A stretch of DNA of 56,934 nucleotides. Origin: Rhodospirillales bacterium (lineage in GTDB: Bacteria > Pseudomonadota > Alphaproteobacteria > BOG-932 > Roseiterribacteraceae). Below the pieces are notes generated by a model. It did not search any database. It was not told where the DNA came from and saw only the letters and a program-made list of their open reading frames with translations. A program made the position numbers and the translations under genes. The stretch covers positions 1-56,934 of the forward strand of contig JAQGIE010000162.1 in assembly GCA_028291365.1 (NCBI GenBank), given 5' to 3'. Positions 37,606 to 44,779 of the stretch are shown in pieces. Position 1 is the first letter of the stretch. The number at the start of each line of letters is the position of its first letter.

Positions 37606-38325
37606 ATGACCATGCGCGTCGGCATTCTCGCCGCGATGCCCGAAGAGCGCGTCCATTTCGGCGATCACCTGCGCATCGAGGGCAGCGAGACGACGGCGGG
37701 TCTGCGCTTCGACCTCGGCACGCTCGACGGCAATCCGGTGGCGCTGGTCGAAAGCGGCATCGGCAAAGTCAACGCGGCGCTCGCCTCGACTTTGCTGTGC
37801 GAAAAATTCGGTTGCGGGGCGCTGGTTTTTTCGGGCGTTGCGGGCGGGCTGGACCCGGCGCTCGGGGTCGGCGACCTCGTCATCGCGACCTCGGTGGTGC
37901 AGCACGATTACGGCGCATTGCGCGCCGAGCGCATCGAGCCCTACCGGCCCGGCGCCCTGCCGACCATCCCGCCCAGCGAGCCGCCCGAGCTCGACGCCGA
38001 TCCGGCGCTGATCGAGGGTGCGCGCAAGGCGATGGTCGGCATCGAACCGACCTGGTTCGGCCGCGTGTTGACCGGCGACACCTATCTCGCCTGTGGCACC
38101 ACGCGCGACCGGCTTCGCGCGCTGCATGGCGGCGTCGCGATCGACATGGAATCGGCCGCGGTGGCGCAGGTTGCGGTCGCCTATGGCGCCCGGTGGCTGA
38201 TCGTGCGGGCGCTGTCGGACCTGGCGGGCGAGGACAGCCACTTGGATTTCCACGAATTCGTCGACCGCGCCGCCCGGGTCGCGGCCGAAGCGGTGCGGCG
38301 ACTGGTCCCGGTGGCCGGGGCCTAA
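37606..38325 (+). CDS. mtnN: 5'-methylthioadenosine/S-adenosylhomocysteine nucleosidase
   Basis: 239-residue purine nucleosidase of the PNP/UDP fold. Catalytic Glu in LAAMPEE, GIGKVNAA, FSGVAGGL, substrate-binding IDMESAAVAQVA and the catalytic Asp in ALSDLAGEDSH. It cleaves MTA and SAH to adenine, recycling SAM by-products. A second Met (37612) is a possible start. Confidence 0.9.
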   Translation: MTMRVGILAAMPEERVHFGDHLRIEGSETTAGLRFDLGTLDGNPVALVESGIGKVNAALASTLLCEKFGCGALVFSGVAGGLDPALGVGDLVIATSVVQHDYGALRAERIEPYRPGALPTIPPSEPPELDADPALIEGARKAMVGIEPTWFGRVLTGDTYLACGTTRDRLRALHGGVAIDMESAAVAQVAVAYGARWLIVRALSDLAGEDSHLDFHEFVDRAARVAAEAVRRLVPVAGA

Positions 38326-38386
38326 AGCGAAGAGCCGGGCTGGGGGCTTGACGCGAGCGGGTCAGCGGTCGATTTAGTCTCCGCAG

Positions 38387-38403
38387 TTTAGAACCATTCT
38401 AAA
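38387..38403. promoter_or_regulatory. Irr-type iron control element (ICE-like) upstream of ahpC
   Basis: TTTAGAA-CCA-TTCTAAA is a perfect 7-3-7 inverted repeat, 29 bases before the ahpC ATG. It matches the known alphaproteobacterial Irr box pattern (TTTAGAA-N3-TTCTAAA). A TTGACG/ATTTAG pair just upstream (38348-38377) could be the promoter, which would put the box at the start of the transcript and imply repression. Confidence 0.65.
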
Positions 38404-38431
38404 CAACCCCTTCCCATTCAGGAGCCCGCCC

Positions 38432-38977
38432 ATGCTGACTGTTGGTCATCGTTTTCCCGAGTTCAAGCTCAAGGCCGCGACCACGCTCGACCATCCCAAG
38501 GTCGATTTTCCGGTGATCTCCAACGACACGTACAAGGGCACGTGGCTGGTCGTGTTCTTCTGGCCGAAGGACTTCACCTTCGTCTGCCCGACCGAAATCG
38601 CGGCCTTTGCCAAGCTCAACAGCGAATTCGCCGACCGTGACGCGCAGCTGCTTGGGGCTTCGACCGACAGCGAGTTCGTGCACCATGCCTGGCGCGTGCA
38701 TCACGAAGATCTGAAGAACCTGCCGTTCCCGATGCTGGCCGACACCAAGCGCGAGCTTTCGAACGCGCTCGGCATTCTGCATCAGGAAGAAGGCGTTCCG
38801 CTGCGCGCCACTTTCATCGTCGATCCGGACGGCATCATCCGCTACGCGTCGGTGAACGACCTCTCGGTCGGCCGCAATCCGCAGGAAGTGATCCGCGTTC
38901 TCGACGCGTTGCAGACCGACGAGCTGTGCCCCTGCAACTGGCAGAAGGGCCAGGAAGTTCTCAGGCCGGCGGCTTGA
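38432..38977 (+). CDS. ahpC: Peroxiredoxin AhpC
   Basis: 181-residue typical 2-Cys peroxiredoxin reducing hydrogen peroxide and organic hydroperoxides. Peroxidatic Cys in FTFVCPTE (about 51), resolving Cys in DELCPCNW near the C-terminus. CAGGAG precedes ATG 38432. The AhpD gene follows, giving the AhpC/AhpD pair that takes electrons through a CxxC alkylhydroperoxidase instead of AhpF. Confidence 0.95.
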   Translation: MLTVGHRFPEFKLKAATTLDHPKVDFPVISNDTYKGTWLVVFFWPKDFTFVCPTEIAAFAKLNSEFADRDAQLLGASTDSEFVHHAWRVHHEDLKNLPFPMLADTKRELSNALGILHQEEGVPLRATFIVDPDGIIRYASVNDLSVGRNPQEVIRVLDALQTDELCPCNWQKGQEVLRPAA

Positions 38978-39054
38978 GATACTTTGTCCCGGGGCGCGCA
39001 GCCGCCACGCCAAGCCTGCGCGCCCCGGTAATTCTTTTTAGAACGGAGAGTCCG

Positions 39055-39591
39055 ATGTCGCTCGACGCCTTGAAAGAGCGTCTGCCCGAGTATGCCCGCG
39101 ATCTGAAGCTCAATCTGGGCCAGATCGCGTCATCGACGGCGCTGACGCCGCAGCAGGCCTGGGGTTCGGCGCTGGCATCGGCGCTGGCTTCGCGCAACGC
39201 GGAAGTCGTGCGTGCGATCGACGGTGCCGCAAGTGAAGCTCTGTCGCCGGAAGCGAACAAGGCGGCGCGCGCCGCCGCCGCGATCATGGCGATGAACAAC
39301 ATCTACTACCGCTTCACGCACCTGGCGGCGAACAAGGACTTCCTGACGATGCCGGCGCGGCTGCGCATGAACGTCATCGCCAATCCGGGCGTCGACAAGA
39401 CCGATTTCGAGCTGTGGTCGCTCGCGGTGTCGGCGGTGAATGGCTGCGGTCGCTGCATCGAAGCGCACGAGCAGGAGCTGATGAAAGCCGGCGTGTCGAA
39501 AGAAGCGATCCAGGACGCGGTCCGCATCGCCGCCATCGTGCACGCAGTGGCTGCGACCTTGGACGATCCGCAGATCCAGGCTGCCGCCTGA
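39055..39591 (+). CDS. ahpD: Alkyl hydroperoxide reductase AhpD
   Basis: 178-residue carboxymuconolactone-decarboxylase fold protein. Active-site [14 protein letters not shown] holds the CxxC pair plus the proton-relay Glu/His. It passes reducing power to AhpC. ATG 39055 follows GGAGAG. The upstream gap holds a lone TTTAGAA half-site (39039-39044 region). A strong terminator follows. Confidence 0.95.
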   Translation: MSLDALKERLPEYARDLKLNLGQIASSTALTPQQAWGSALASALASRNAEVVRAIDGAASEALSPEANKAARAAAAIMAMNNIYYRFTHLAANKDFLTMPARLRMNVIANPGVDKTDFELWSLAVSAVNGCGRCIEAHEQELMKAGVSKEAIQDAVRIAAIVHAVAATLDDPQIQAAA

Positions 39592-39595
39592 ACTG

Positions 39596-39625
39596 AAAAG
39601 GGCGCTCGTCATGAGCGCCCTTTTT
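39596..39625 (+). terminator. Intrinsic terminator after ahpCD
   Basis: AAAA-GGGCGCTC-GTCAT-GAGCGCCC-TTTTT: 8-bp stem with flanking A and T tracts, usable in both directions, between ahpD and the convergent secreted protein. Confidence 0.92.
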
Positions 39626-39642
39626 GTTGCCGTCTGCGCTCG

Positions 39643-40098
39643 TCAGGAGCGGTCGTACACGTCGGTATAGTCGGCGCTCTTGCCGTCCTTGCTCTTCATC
39701 GTGCCTTTGCACGTCATCTTCTTCTTGTCGCTGCTGACGGTGCAGGTCTCTTCACCGGTGCTGCCGTCCTTCTCCTTGAACGCGACCTTGGTCGAGCCAT
39801 CGTTGCCCTTGGTGAAGGCCGCGGCCCCGCCGCCTTTGGCCGGCCGCTCCTTGCCGTCATAGGCGCCGGACCAGCTCATTTTGCGCGTCTTGCCTTTGGC
39901 GTCGACCGAGGTCATCGACCAGGCGAGATTGGTCCCGTCATCCTTGGTGACTTTGAGCACGTTCGATTTCGGCGCTTCGCCGGCCGTCTTCGATTCCTTC
40001 GCATTCCAGGTCCAGGTCGACGGTCCTGTCAGCGGGCCATCGGCCGCGAAGGCGGCGATGGGTAGCAGCAGCATTGCGGCAGTCATGAGCTTGCGCAT
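39643..40098 (-). CDS. Secreted Lys/Ser/Thr-rich protein of unknown function
   Basis: 151 residues with a signal peptide (MRKLMTAAMLLLPIAAFAA, cleaved after AFA). The mature part is short, hydrophilic and repetitive in GK/DG/SK turns (STWTWNAKESKTAGEAPKS; SSDKKKMTCKGTMKSKDGKS), consistent with a small beta-barrel. It contains two cysteines that could pair in the periplasm. ATG 40098 follows GGGAGGA. No family recognised. Confidence 0.75.
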   Translation of the reverse strand: MRKLMTAAMLLLPIAAFAADGPLTGPSTWTWNAKESKTAGEAPKSNVLKVTKDDGTNLAWSMTSVDAKGKTRKMSWSGAYDGKERPAKGGGAAAFTKGNDGSTKVAFKEKDGSTGEETCTVSSDKKKMTCKGTMKSKDGKSADYTDVYDRS

Positions 40099-40196
40099 CG
40101 TGATCCTCCCATTGATGCCCCTGACGGGCGTTGGAGGAGCGTGCGAACGTGCGGGCGACGGGGTCAAGCCGAATTCACGCGGCTTGCCCGGAGTTG

Positions 40197-40655
40197 CTAG
40201 CCCGTTTCGACCAGCGAAGCGAGTTTCGCCAGCGACGACCGCCAGCCAGTCTCGTTGTCGTCGGCCGAAACGCCGGGCGGCAGTGCGTCGTGCACCGCAA
40301 GGATCTCGGTGCCGCCGTCGGCATCGGCGAGCGTGATGGTGATCGTCATCTCGCCTTGCAAAGCGGGATCGTTGGTCTCGAACTCGACCCGTTCAACGAC
40401 CTGCTCATTGGGCACCAGCTTCACGAACCGGCCATGATAGGTGTCGGTCTGCGCGGTCGTCTTGCCGGTCCCGGTCGGCGCCTCATAGGTGAGCGAGATT
40501 CGGAACGTGCCGCCTTCGCCCGGGTCGAACGCATGCACCTGGCTGGTCATGCCGGTCGGCACCATCCAGGTCGCGACCGCTTGCCGATCGAGGAGCGCGC
40601 GATAGACCGCCGCGCGAGGCGCGTTGACGCGGTGAGTGATGCGGGTCGAGCTCAC
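40197..40655 (-). CDS. SRPBCC / AHSA1-like lipid-binding-fold protein
   Basis: About 152 residues, START/Bet v1-like fold of the Hsp90-activator-homology group (RITHRVNAPRAAVYRALLD; VATWMVPTGM; GGTFRISLTY; the terminal W-RSSLAKLASLV helix). Function is unknown for most bacterial members. I use GTG 40655, which fits the family N-terminus; another GTG 33 bases upstream is possible. It lies upstream of the family B palindrome. Confidence 0.8.
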   Translation of the reverse strand: MSSTRITHRVNAPRAAVYRALLDRQAVATWMVPTGMTSQVHAFDPGEGGTFRISLTYEAPTGTGKTTAQTDTYHGRFVKLVPNEQVVERVEFETNDPALQGEMTITITLADADGGTEILAVHDALPPGVSADDNETGWRSSLAKLASLVETG

Positions 40656-40706
40656 GCCCGCTTCAATAGGGTTCGCGGAGGGAAACACGCCAGATCAAAA
40701 GTCAGA

Positions 40707-40741
40707 AAGCATGATCCGATCCAATCGGATCGGTTCTGCTT
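40707..40741. repeat. Palindromic repeat, family B copy 3
   Basis: AAGCATGATCCGATCC left arm and a diverged right arm (GGATCGGTTCTGCTT). It abuts the stop of the leftward alpha/beta hydrolase gene. See copies at 1752 and 24015. Confidence 0.7.
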
Positions 40742-41535
40742 CAGGAGCCGGACCCGACCACGGCTTCGCCATGCTCAGGCGCCGGCGCATTGATCGTGTC
40801 GCAACTGCGCGCGTCGATCCTGGCGCCGTCGAGGAAGCGCGTGAGGCACTGGCCGTAGCGCTGCGCAAACAGGTCGGTCGCGGCCGCGACATGGCCGGCG
40901 AGTTCGCGCGGCTGGTCGATCACCAGATGCGGCAGGTGGCGAACGGTGAGGATTTCCTCGGCCCGCGCGCCGCGCCCGCCCGGGTCGTAATCGTCGCGAT
41001 GAAAGAAGGCCAGCAGCACCCGCGTGCGGCTCAGCGCTTTGAGATGCTTGTACAGCTCCGTCGCGTTCATCTGCCAGGTGTCGTAGCTGTCATTGAAACT
41101 GCCGAACGCGGCGGGCGAGGTGGCGATGACCGTATCGACGCCGCGCGCCTGGCTTGCCGCCATCAACGACAGGAAAGCGCCGAACGACTGGCCTGCCAGC
41201 ACGACGTGCTTGTACCCTTTGGCGCGCAACTGCTGCACGCGACGGGCGAGATCGGCCGAGCTGGCCGGCAGCGAATCCTCGCGCGTCGGACGGTCGAACC
41301 GGTAGGCATCCCAGCCCGCCTGCGCCAAGGTCGCGAGGTAGGCGGGCGGCGGCGAGTCCATATCTTCGGTGTTGAGCGAACGGCCGTGGCTGTAGATCAC
41401 CACGCCCTTCGCCGTCTCGGGGCCGAGCGGCTGGTATTCGGCGAAGGCGACATGCAAGGCAGTCGCCGCGCGCGCTGTTTGCGCGATTCCGAAGCACACG
41501 ATTGCGGCCACGGCTGCAAGAACGAAACGGCGCAT
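40741..41535 (-). CDS. Secreted alpha/beta hydrolase
   Basis: 264 residues with a signal peptide (VLAAVAAIVCFGIAQTARA). The hydrolase core has VVIYSHGRSLN (oxyanion region), the nucleophile elbow VVLAGQSFGAFLS (Ser near 117) and a late His region (LPHLVIDQPRELAGH). The substrate is unknown. A pair of Cys (QCLTRF, RSCDTI) near the C-terminus could form a disulfide in the periplasm. Confidence 0.8.
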   Translation of the reverse strand: MRRFVLAAVAAIVCFGIAQTARAATALHVAFAEYQPLGPETAKGVVIYSHGRSLNTEDMDSPPPAYLATLAQAGWDAYRFDRPTREDSLPASSADLARRVQQLRAKGYKHVVLAGQSFGAFLSLMAASQARGVDTVIATSPAAFGSFNDSYDTWQMNATELYKHLKALSRTRVLLAFFHRDDYDPGGRGARAEEILTVRHLPHLVIDQPRELAGHVAAATDLFAQRYGQCLTRFLDGARIDARSCDTINAPAPEHGEAVVGSGS

Positions 41536-41643
41536 CCCGACTCAGTCCTAGTTCGTTATCGCTAGGTTCTCAGGCCGACGATTAACGTCGAGTTGATTCA
41601 TCTCGCGCTGGCGAACAGTCGCAGTCGCGCTAGCTTGTGCGCG

Positions 41644-42657
41644 ATGTCAGCGCCGCGCGCCGAAAGCTGGGTGAAGGTCCGCCCTGGTGGTTTGTGGATC
41701 GAGCCCGGCGGATTCTTCATCGATCCGACGCGTCCGGTGTCGCGCGCGGTAATCACGCACGGCCATGGTGACCATGCGCGCCCAAATAACGGGCACGTGC
41801 TGGCCACGCCGGCAACGATCGAGATCATGAAGGCGCGGTACGGCGATCAGGCCGGCGAGACGATGCAAGCCTTGCCCTATGGCCAGGACCTCACCATCGG
41901 CGATGTGAAATTGCGCTTCGTGCCGGCCGGGCACGTGCTTGGCTCGGCCCAGGTGGTCCTAGAATGGCGCGGTTCGCGCGTCGTCGTGTCGGGCGACTAC
42001 AAGCGCGGCTTCGATCCGACCTGCCTGCCGTTCGAGCCGGTCGAAGCCGACGTGTTCGTCACCGAAGCGACGTTCGGCCTGCCGATCTTTCGCCATCCCG
42101 ATCCCGACGACGAGATCGCCAAGCTGCTGCATTCGGTCGAACTTTATCCCGAACGCTCGCACGTCATCGGTGCCTATGCGCTGGGCAAGTGCCAGCGCAT
42201 CATCGCCCTGCTGCGCCGCGCCGGCTGGGATCGTCCGATCTGGCTGCACGGCGCGCTGCAGCCGCTGTGCGAGCTGTATGAAAGGCTGGGCGTGAAGCTG
42301 GGCGATCTGCGGCCGGCAACGGCAGCGACCAAGAGCGAACTGGCCGGCCAGATCGTGCTGGCACCGCCGTCCGAGATCAGCGAGCGCTGGTCACGCCGTC
42401 TGCCCGATCCCGTCGCCTGCGTCGCGTCCGGCTGGATGCAGGTGCGCCAGCGCGCCAAGCAGCGCGGTGTCGAACTGCCGCTGGTGATTTCCGACCACGC
42501 CGACTGGGACGAACTCTGCCGCACCTTGCACGAGGTCGTGCGCGGCGAAGTCTGGGTCACCCATGGCCGCGAAGACGGGCTGCTTCGCATGGCCGAACTG
42601 GAAGGCATGAAGGCGCGCGCGCTGCGGCTTGTGGGATTCGAAGACGACGAGGCTTGA
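41644..42657 (+). CDS. Ligase-associated DNA damage response exonuclease (MBL/beta-CASP)
   Basis: 337 residues of the TIGR04122 type. The metallo-beta-lactamase HxHxDH motif is THGHGDHA (about 35-42), followed by PAGHVLGSAQV, VVVSGDYK and the late LVISDHADWDEL and VTHGRED. SNM1/CPSF-like nuclease acting with the ATP ligase. ATG 41644 (MSAPRAES) starts just before the conserved region. It is separated from its usual partners by a TA module and a QOR/HxlR pair. Confidence 0.92.
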   Translation: MSAPRAESWVKVRPGGLWIEPGGFFIDPTRPVSRAVITHGHGDHARPNNGHVLATPATIEIMKARYGDQAGETMQALPYGQDLTIGDVKLRFVPAGHVLGSAQVVLEWRGSRVVVSGDYKRGFDPTCLPFEPVEADVFVTEATFGLPIFRHPDPDDEIAKLLHSVELYPERSHVIGAYALGKCQRIIALLRRAGWDRPIWLHGALQPLCELYERLGVKLGDLRPATAATKSELAGQIVLAPPSEISERWSRRLPDPVACVASGWMQVRQRAKQRGVELPLVISDHADWDELCRTLHEVVRGEVWVTHGREDGLLRMAELEGMKARALRLVGFEDDEA

Positions 42658-42679
42658 CGCGGCCGCGCTGTATGGTCGA

Positions 42680-42691
42680 CTGTATATACAG
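42680..42691. promoter_or_regulatory. Perfect palindrome CTGTATATACAG upstream of brnT
   Basis: A 12-base perfect palindrome 23 bases before the brnT start, containing a TATATA core suitable as a -10. The BrnA antitoxin is a known autorepressor, so this is the natural operator candidate. Confidence 0.6.
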
Positions 42692-42714
42692 CCGGGACCT
42701 GGAAGCGGACCGAG

Positions 42715-43002
42715 ATGGATTTCATCTGGGATGAGGCGAAGCGCAGGCTGAATCTCGCGAAACATGGCATCGACTTTGTCGGTGCCGTCAAAATCTGGAA
42801 CGGACAAGCGGCAGAAAGGCGTTCTGATCGAGATGAAGAAAGAAGGTGGATCGCGATCGGGGAAGTCGAAGGCGTCGTCCTCGCGGTCATCTACACGGAC
42901 CGCGAAGAAACGCGCCGCCGCATCATCTCGGCGCGCCTCGCCAGCCGAAGTGAACGAGCGTGGTATCGTCAGCTACACGTACCCAAACCTTCCGAAGGAT
43001 GA
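42715..43002 (+). CDS. brnT: BrnT family toxin (RelE-like ribonuclease)
   Basis: 95 residues: FIWDEAKRRLNLAKHGIDF at the N-terminus, the middle strands (AIGEVEGVVLAVIYTDR) and RIISARLASRSERAWY at the C-terminus are diagnostic of BrnT/DUF497. Such toxins are mRNA-cleaving translation blockers. The antitoxin gene overlaps its 3' end by 53 bases in another frame. Confidence 0.9.
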   Translation: MDFIWDEAKRRLNLAKHGIDFVGAVKIWNGQAAERRSDRDEERRWIAIGEVEGVVLAVIYTDREETRRRIISARLASRSERAWYRQLHVPKPSEG

Positions 43003-43279
43003 AACGGATTGGGAAGCGCTGCGTAACAAGACGGACGAAGAAATCGAGCGAGCGATTGCGGACGATCCGGATGCGGCGCCGCTTCTCGATGAAGCCTGGT
43101 TCGCGTCCGCGACAATCGTTCCGCCGCTGCTCAAGACGGCAATCTCGCTCCGCGTCGACGGCGACGTGCTCGACTTCTTCAAATCGTCCGGCCCGGGCTA
43201 TCAGACCCGGATGAACGCGGTGCTGCGCGCCTACATGCAGCACGCCAAGGCGAAGAAGACGGGCAAGCGCCGCGCCTGA
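42950..43279 (+). CDS. brnA: BrnA family antitoxin (ribbon-helix-helix)
   Basis: 109 residues. The C-terminal LRVDGDVLDFFKSSGPGYQTRMNAVLRAYM is the DUF4415/BrnA DNA-binding and dimerisation region. The N-terminal part would cover the toxin. I choose GTG 42950 because upstream in-frame sequence is low-complexity shadow of brnT; a start further upstream cannot be ruled out. The toxin-first order is normal for brnTA. Confidence 0.85.
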   Translation: MNERGIVSYTYPNLPKDETDWEALRNKTDEEIERAIADDPDAAPLLDEAWFASATIVPPLLKTAISLRVDGDVLDFFKSSGPGYQTRMNAVLRAYMQHAKAKKTGKRRA

Positions 43280-43305
43280 GGCTCTCTATCTTTTGATCTG
43301 GCGCG

Positions 43306-44313
43306 CTACGCGATCTTGATCACGATCTTGCCGAAATGCTGCGCCGCCTCGAGCGCACGCAGCGCGTCGTTGGCCTGGTCGAAGCGATAGGTCGCGTCGA
43401 CCACCGGCCGCAACTTCGCCGCCTCGATGGCGCGGTTCATCCGCTCATACTGGCTGCGCGAGCCGACATAGACGCCGTGAACGCGCAGCAGCTTGCGCAG
43501 GATTGCGCCGGTCGGCACGTCGCCGGTGACGCCGGTCAGCACGCCGATCACCGCGACATGACCGCCGATCCTGGCCGCCTGCAGCGACCGGCCCAGCGTG
43601 CCGGCACCGCCGACTTCGACGACGTGATCGACGCCGCGATAGCCCGTGAGTTTCAGAACTTCCTTTTCCCAGTCGGGCGTGGCGCCGCGATCGATCAGAT
43701 GATCGGCACCGAGCTTGCGCGCGCGTTCAAGCTTGTCCTTGCTCGACGACAGTACGATCGCCCTGGCGCCGGCGAGCTTGGCGAATTGCAGGGCGAACAC
43801 CGACACGCCGCCGGTGCCCTGGATCAACACCGTTTCGCCGGGCATCAGCTTGCCGTGCTCGAACAGGGCCACCCAGGCGGTGAGGCCGGCGCACGACAGC
43901 GACGCCGCTTCTTCATCGCTGAGATGTTTCGGTACCTGCACCAGCGCGGTTTCGGGCACGACGAGTTCTTCCCTCAATACGCCGTCGATGTCGCCGCCAA
44001 ACGCGCTCGCCAATTTGGCGCCGTCGGGTTCGCCTTCGATCCAGTCGCGGAAGAAATTGGGCGATACGCGATCGCCGATCGCGACGCGCGTCACGCCGGC
44101 GCCGAGTTCGATCACCTCGCCGACGCCGTCGGACAGCGGCACCACGCCCGGTGTGGTCGCGCCGTAGCGATTCTGCGCCACCATCAGGTCGCGATAGTTC
44201 AGCGACGCCGCCCGCATGCGCAGCCGGACCTCACCCGGGCCCGGCTGGATCTCGGGACGGTCTTCGATGGCAAAGAACCGATCGGCTTCGGGGCGGACGG
44301 CAGCGACACGCAT
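43306..44313 (-). CDS. Zinc-type/quinone oxidoreductase-like MDR dehydrogenase
   Basis: 335 residues, medium-chain dehydrogenase/reductase. LRMRAASLNYRDLMVAQN and PLSDGVGEVIELGAGV are typical of the QOR branch; the nucleotide site reads IQGTGGVSVFALQFAKLAGA. The catalytic Zn Cys found in true ADHs is not evident. It reduces quinones or enals with NAD(P)H by analogy. It is divergent from an HxlR regulator, the usual arrangement for QorR-controlled genes. Confidence 0.85.
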   Translation of the reverse strand: MRVAAVRPEADRFFAIEDRPEIQPGPGEVRLRMRAASLNYRDLMVAQNRYGATTPGVVPLSDGVGEVIELGAGVTRVAIGDRVSPNFFRDWIEGEPDGAKLASAFGGDIDGVLREELVVPETALVQVPKHLSDEEAASLSCAGLTAWVALFEHGKLMPGETVLIQGTGGVSVFALQFAKLAGARAIVLSSSKDKLERARKLGADHLIDRGATPDWEKEVLKLTGYRGVDHVVEVGGAGTLGRSLQAARIGGHVAVIGVLTGVTGDVPTGAILRKLLRVHGVYVGSRSQYERMNRAIEAAKLRPVVDATYRFDQANDALRALEAAQHFGKIVIKIA

Positions 44314-44404
44314 GAGGACGACACTCCTGTTTTGGCACTTGTCGCCACGTAACCCGTGGCCTACGTCTCCGCCAGTACGTACAATTTTGTTGGGTAGTGT
44401 CAAA

Positions 44405-44779
44405 ATGGATACCGTCTCCGCCGGTCCCGACGCACCGCCGCAGCATTGGATCGCGTGCCCGGTCGAAGCGACGCTCGACGTCATCGGCGGCCGCTGGAAG
44501 GGCGTGATCCTCTATCACCTGATGAAAGGCACGCTGCGTTTCAACGCCCTGCGTCGCGAGCTGCCCAACGTCACGCAACGCATGCTGACCCTGCAGTTGC
44601 GCGAGCTCGAACGCGACGGGCTGGTGCGCCGCACCGTCTATGCCGAGGTGCCGCCCAAAGTCGAATACGACCTCACCGAATCCGGGCGCAGCCTCGAACC
44701 GCTGATCCATGCGATGCGCGCGTGGGGAAAGAACTGGATGGAAATGCAGGCCGCGTCGAAGCGCGACGCCGCGGCCTGA
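44405..44779 (+). CDS. HxlR family regulator (QorR/YodB-like)
   Basis: 124 residues, winged helix. The N-terminal ACPVEATLDVIGGRWKGVIL has the Cys at position 18 that acts as redox/quinone sensor in QorR and YodB. LRFNALRRELPNVTQRMLTLQLRELERDGLV is the recognition helix region. Divergent from the QOR-like gene. Its stop overlaps the DNA ligase start (TGATG), so regulator and ligase are coupled. The intergenic region carries GTACGTAC followed by TACAAT. Confidence 0.9.
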   Translation: MDTVSAGPDAPPQHWIACPVEATLDVIGGRWKGVILYHLMKGTLRFNALRRELPNVTQRMLTLQLRELERDGLVRRTVYAEVPPKVEYDLTESGRSLEPLIHAMRAWGKNWMEMQAASKRDAAA

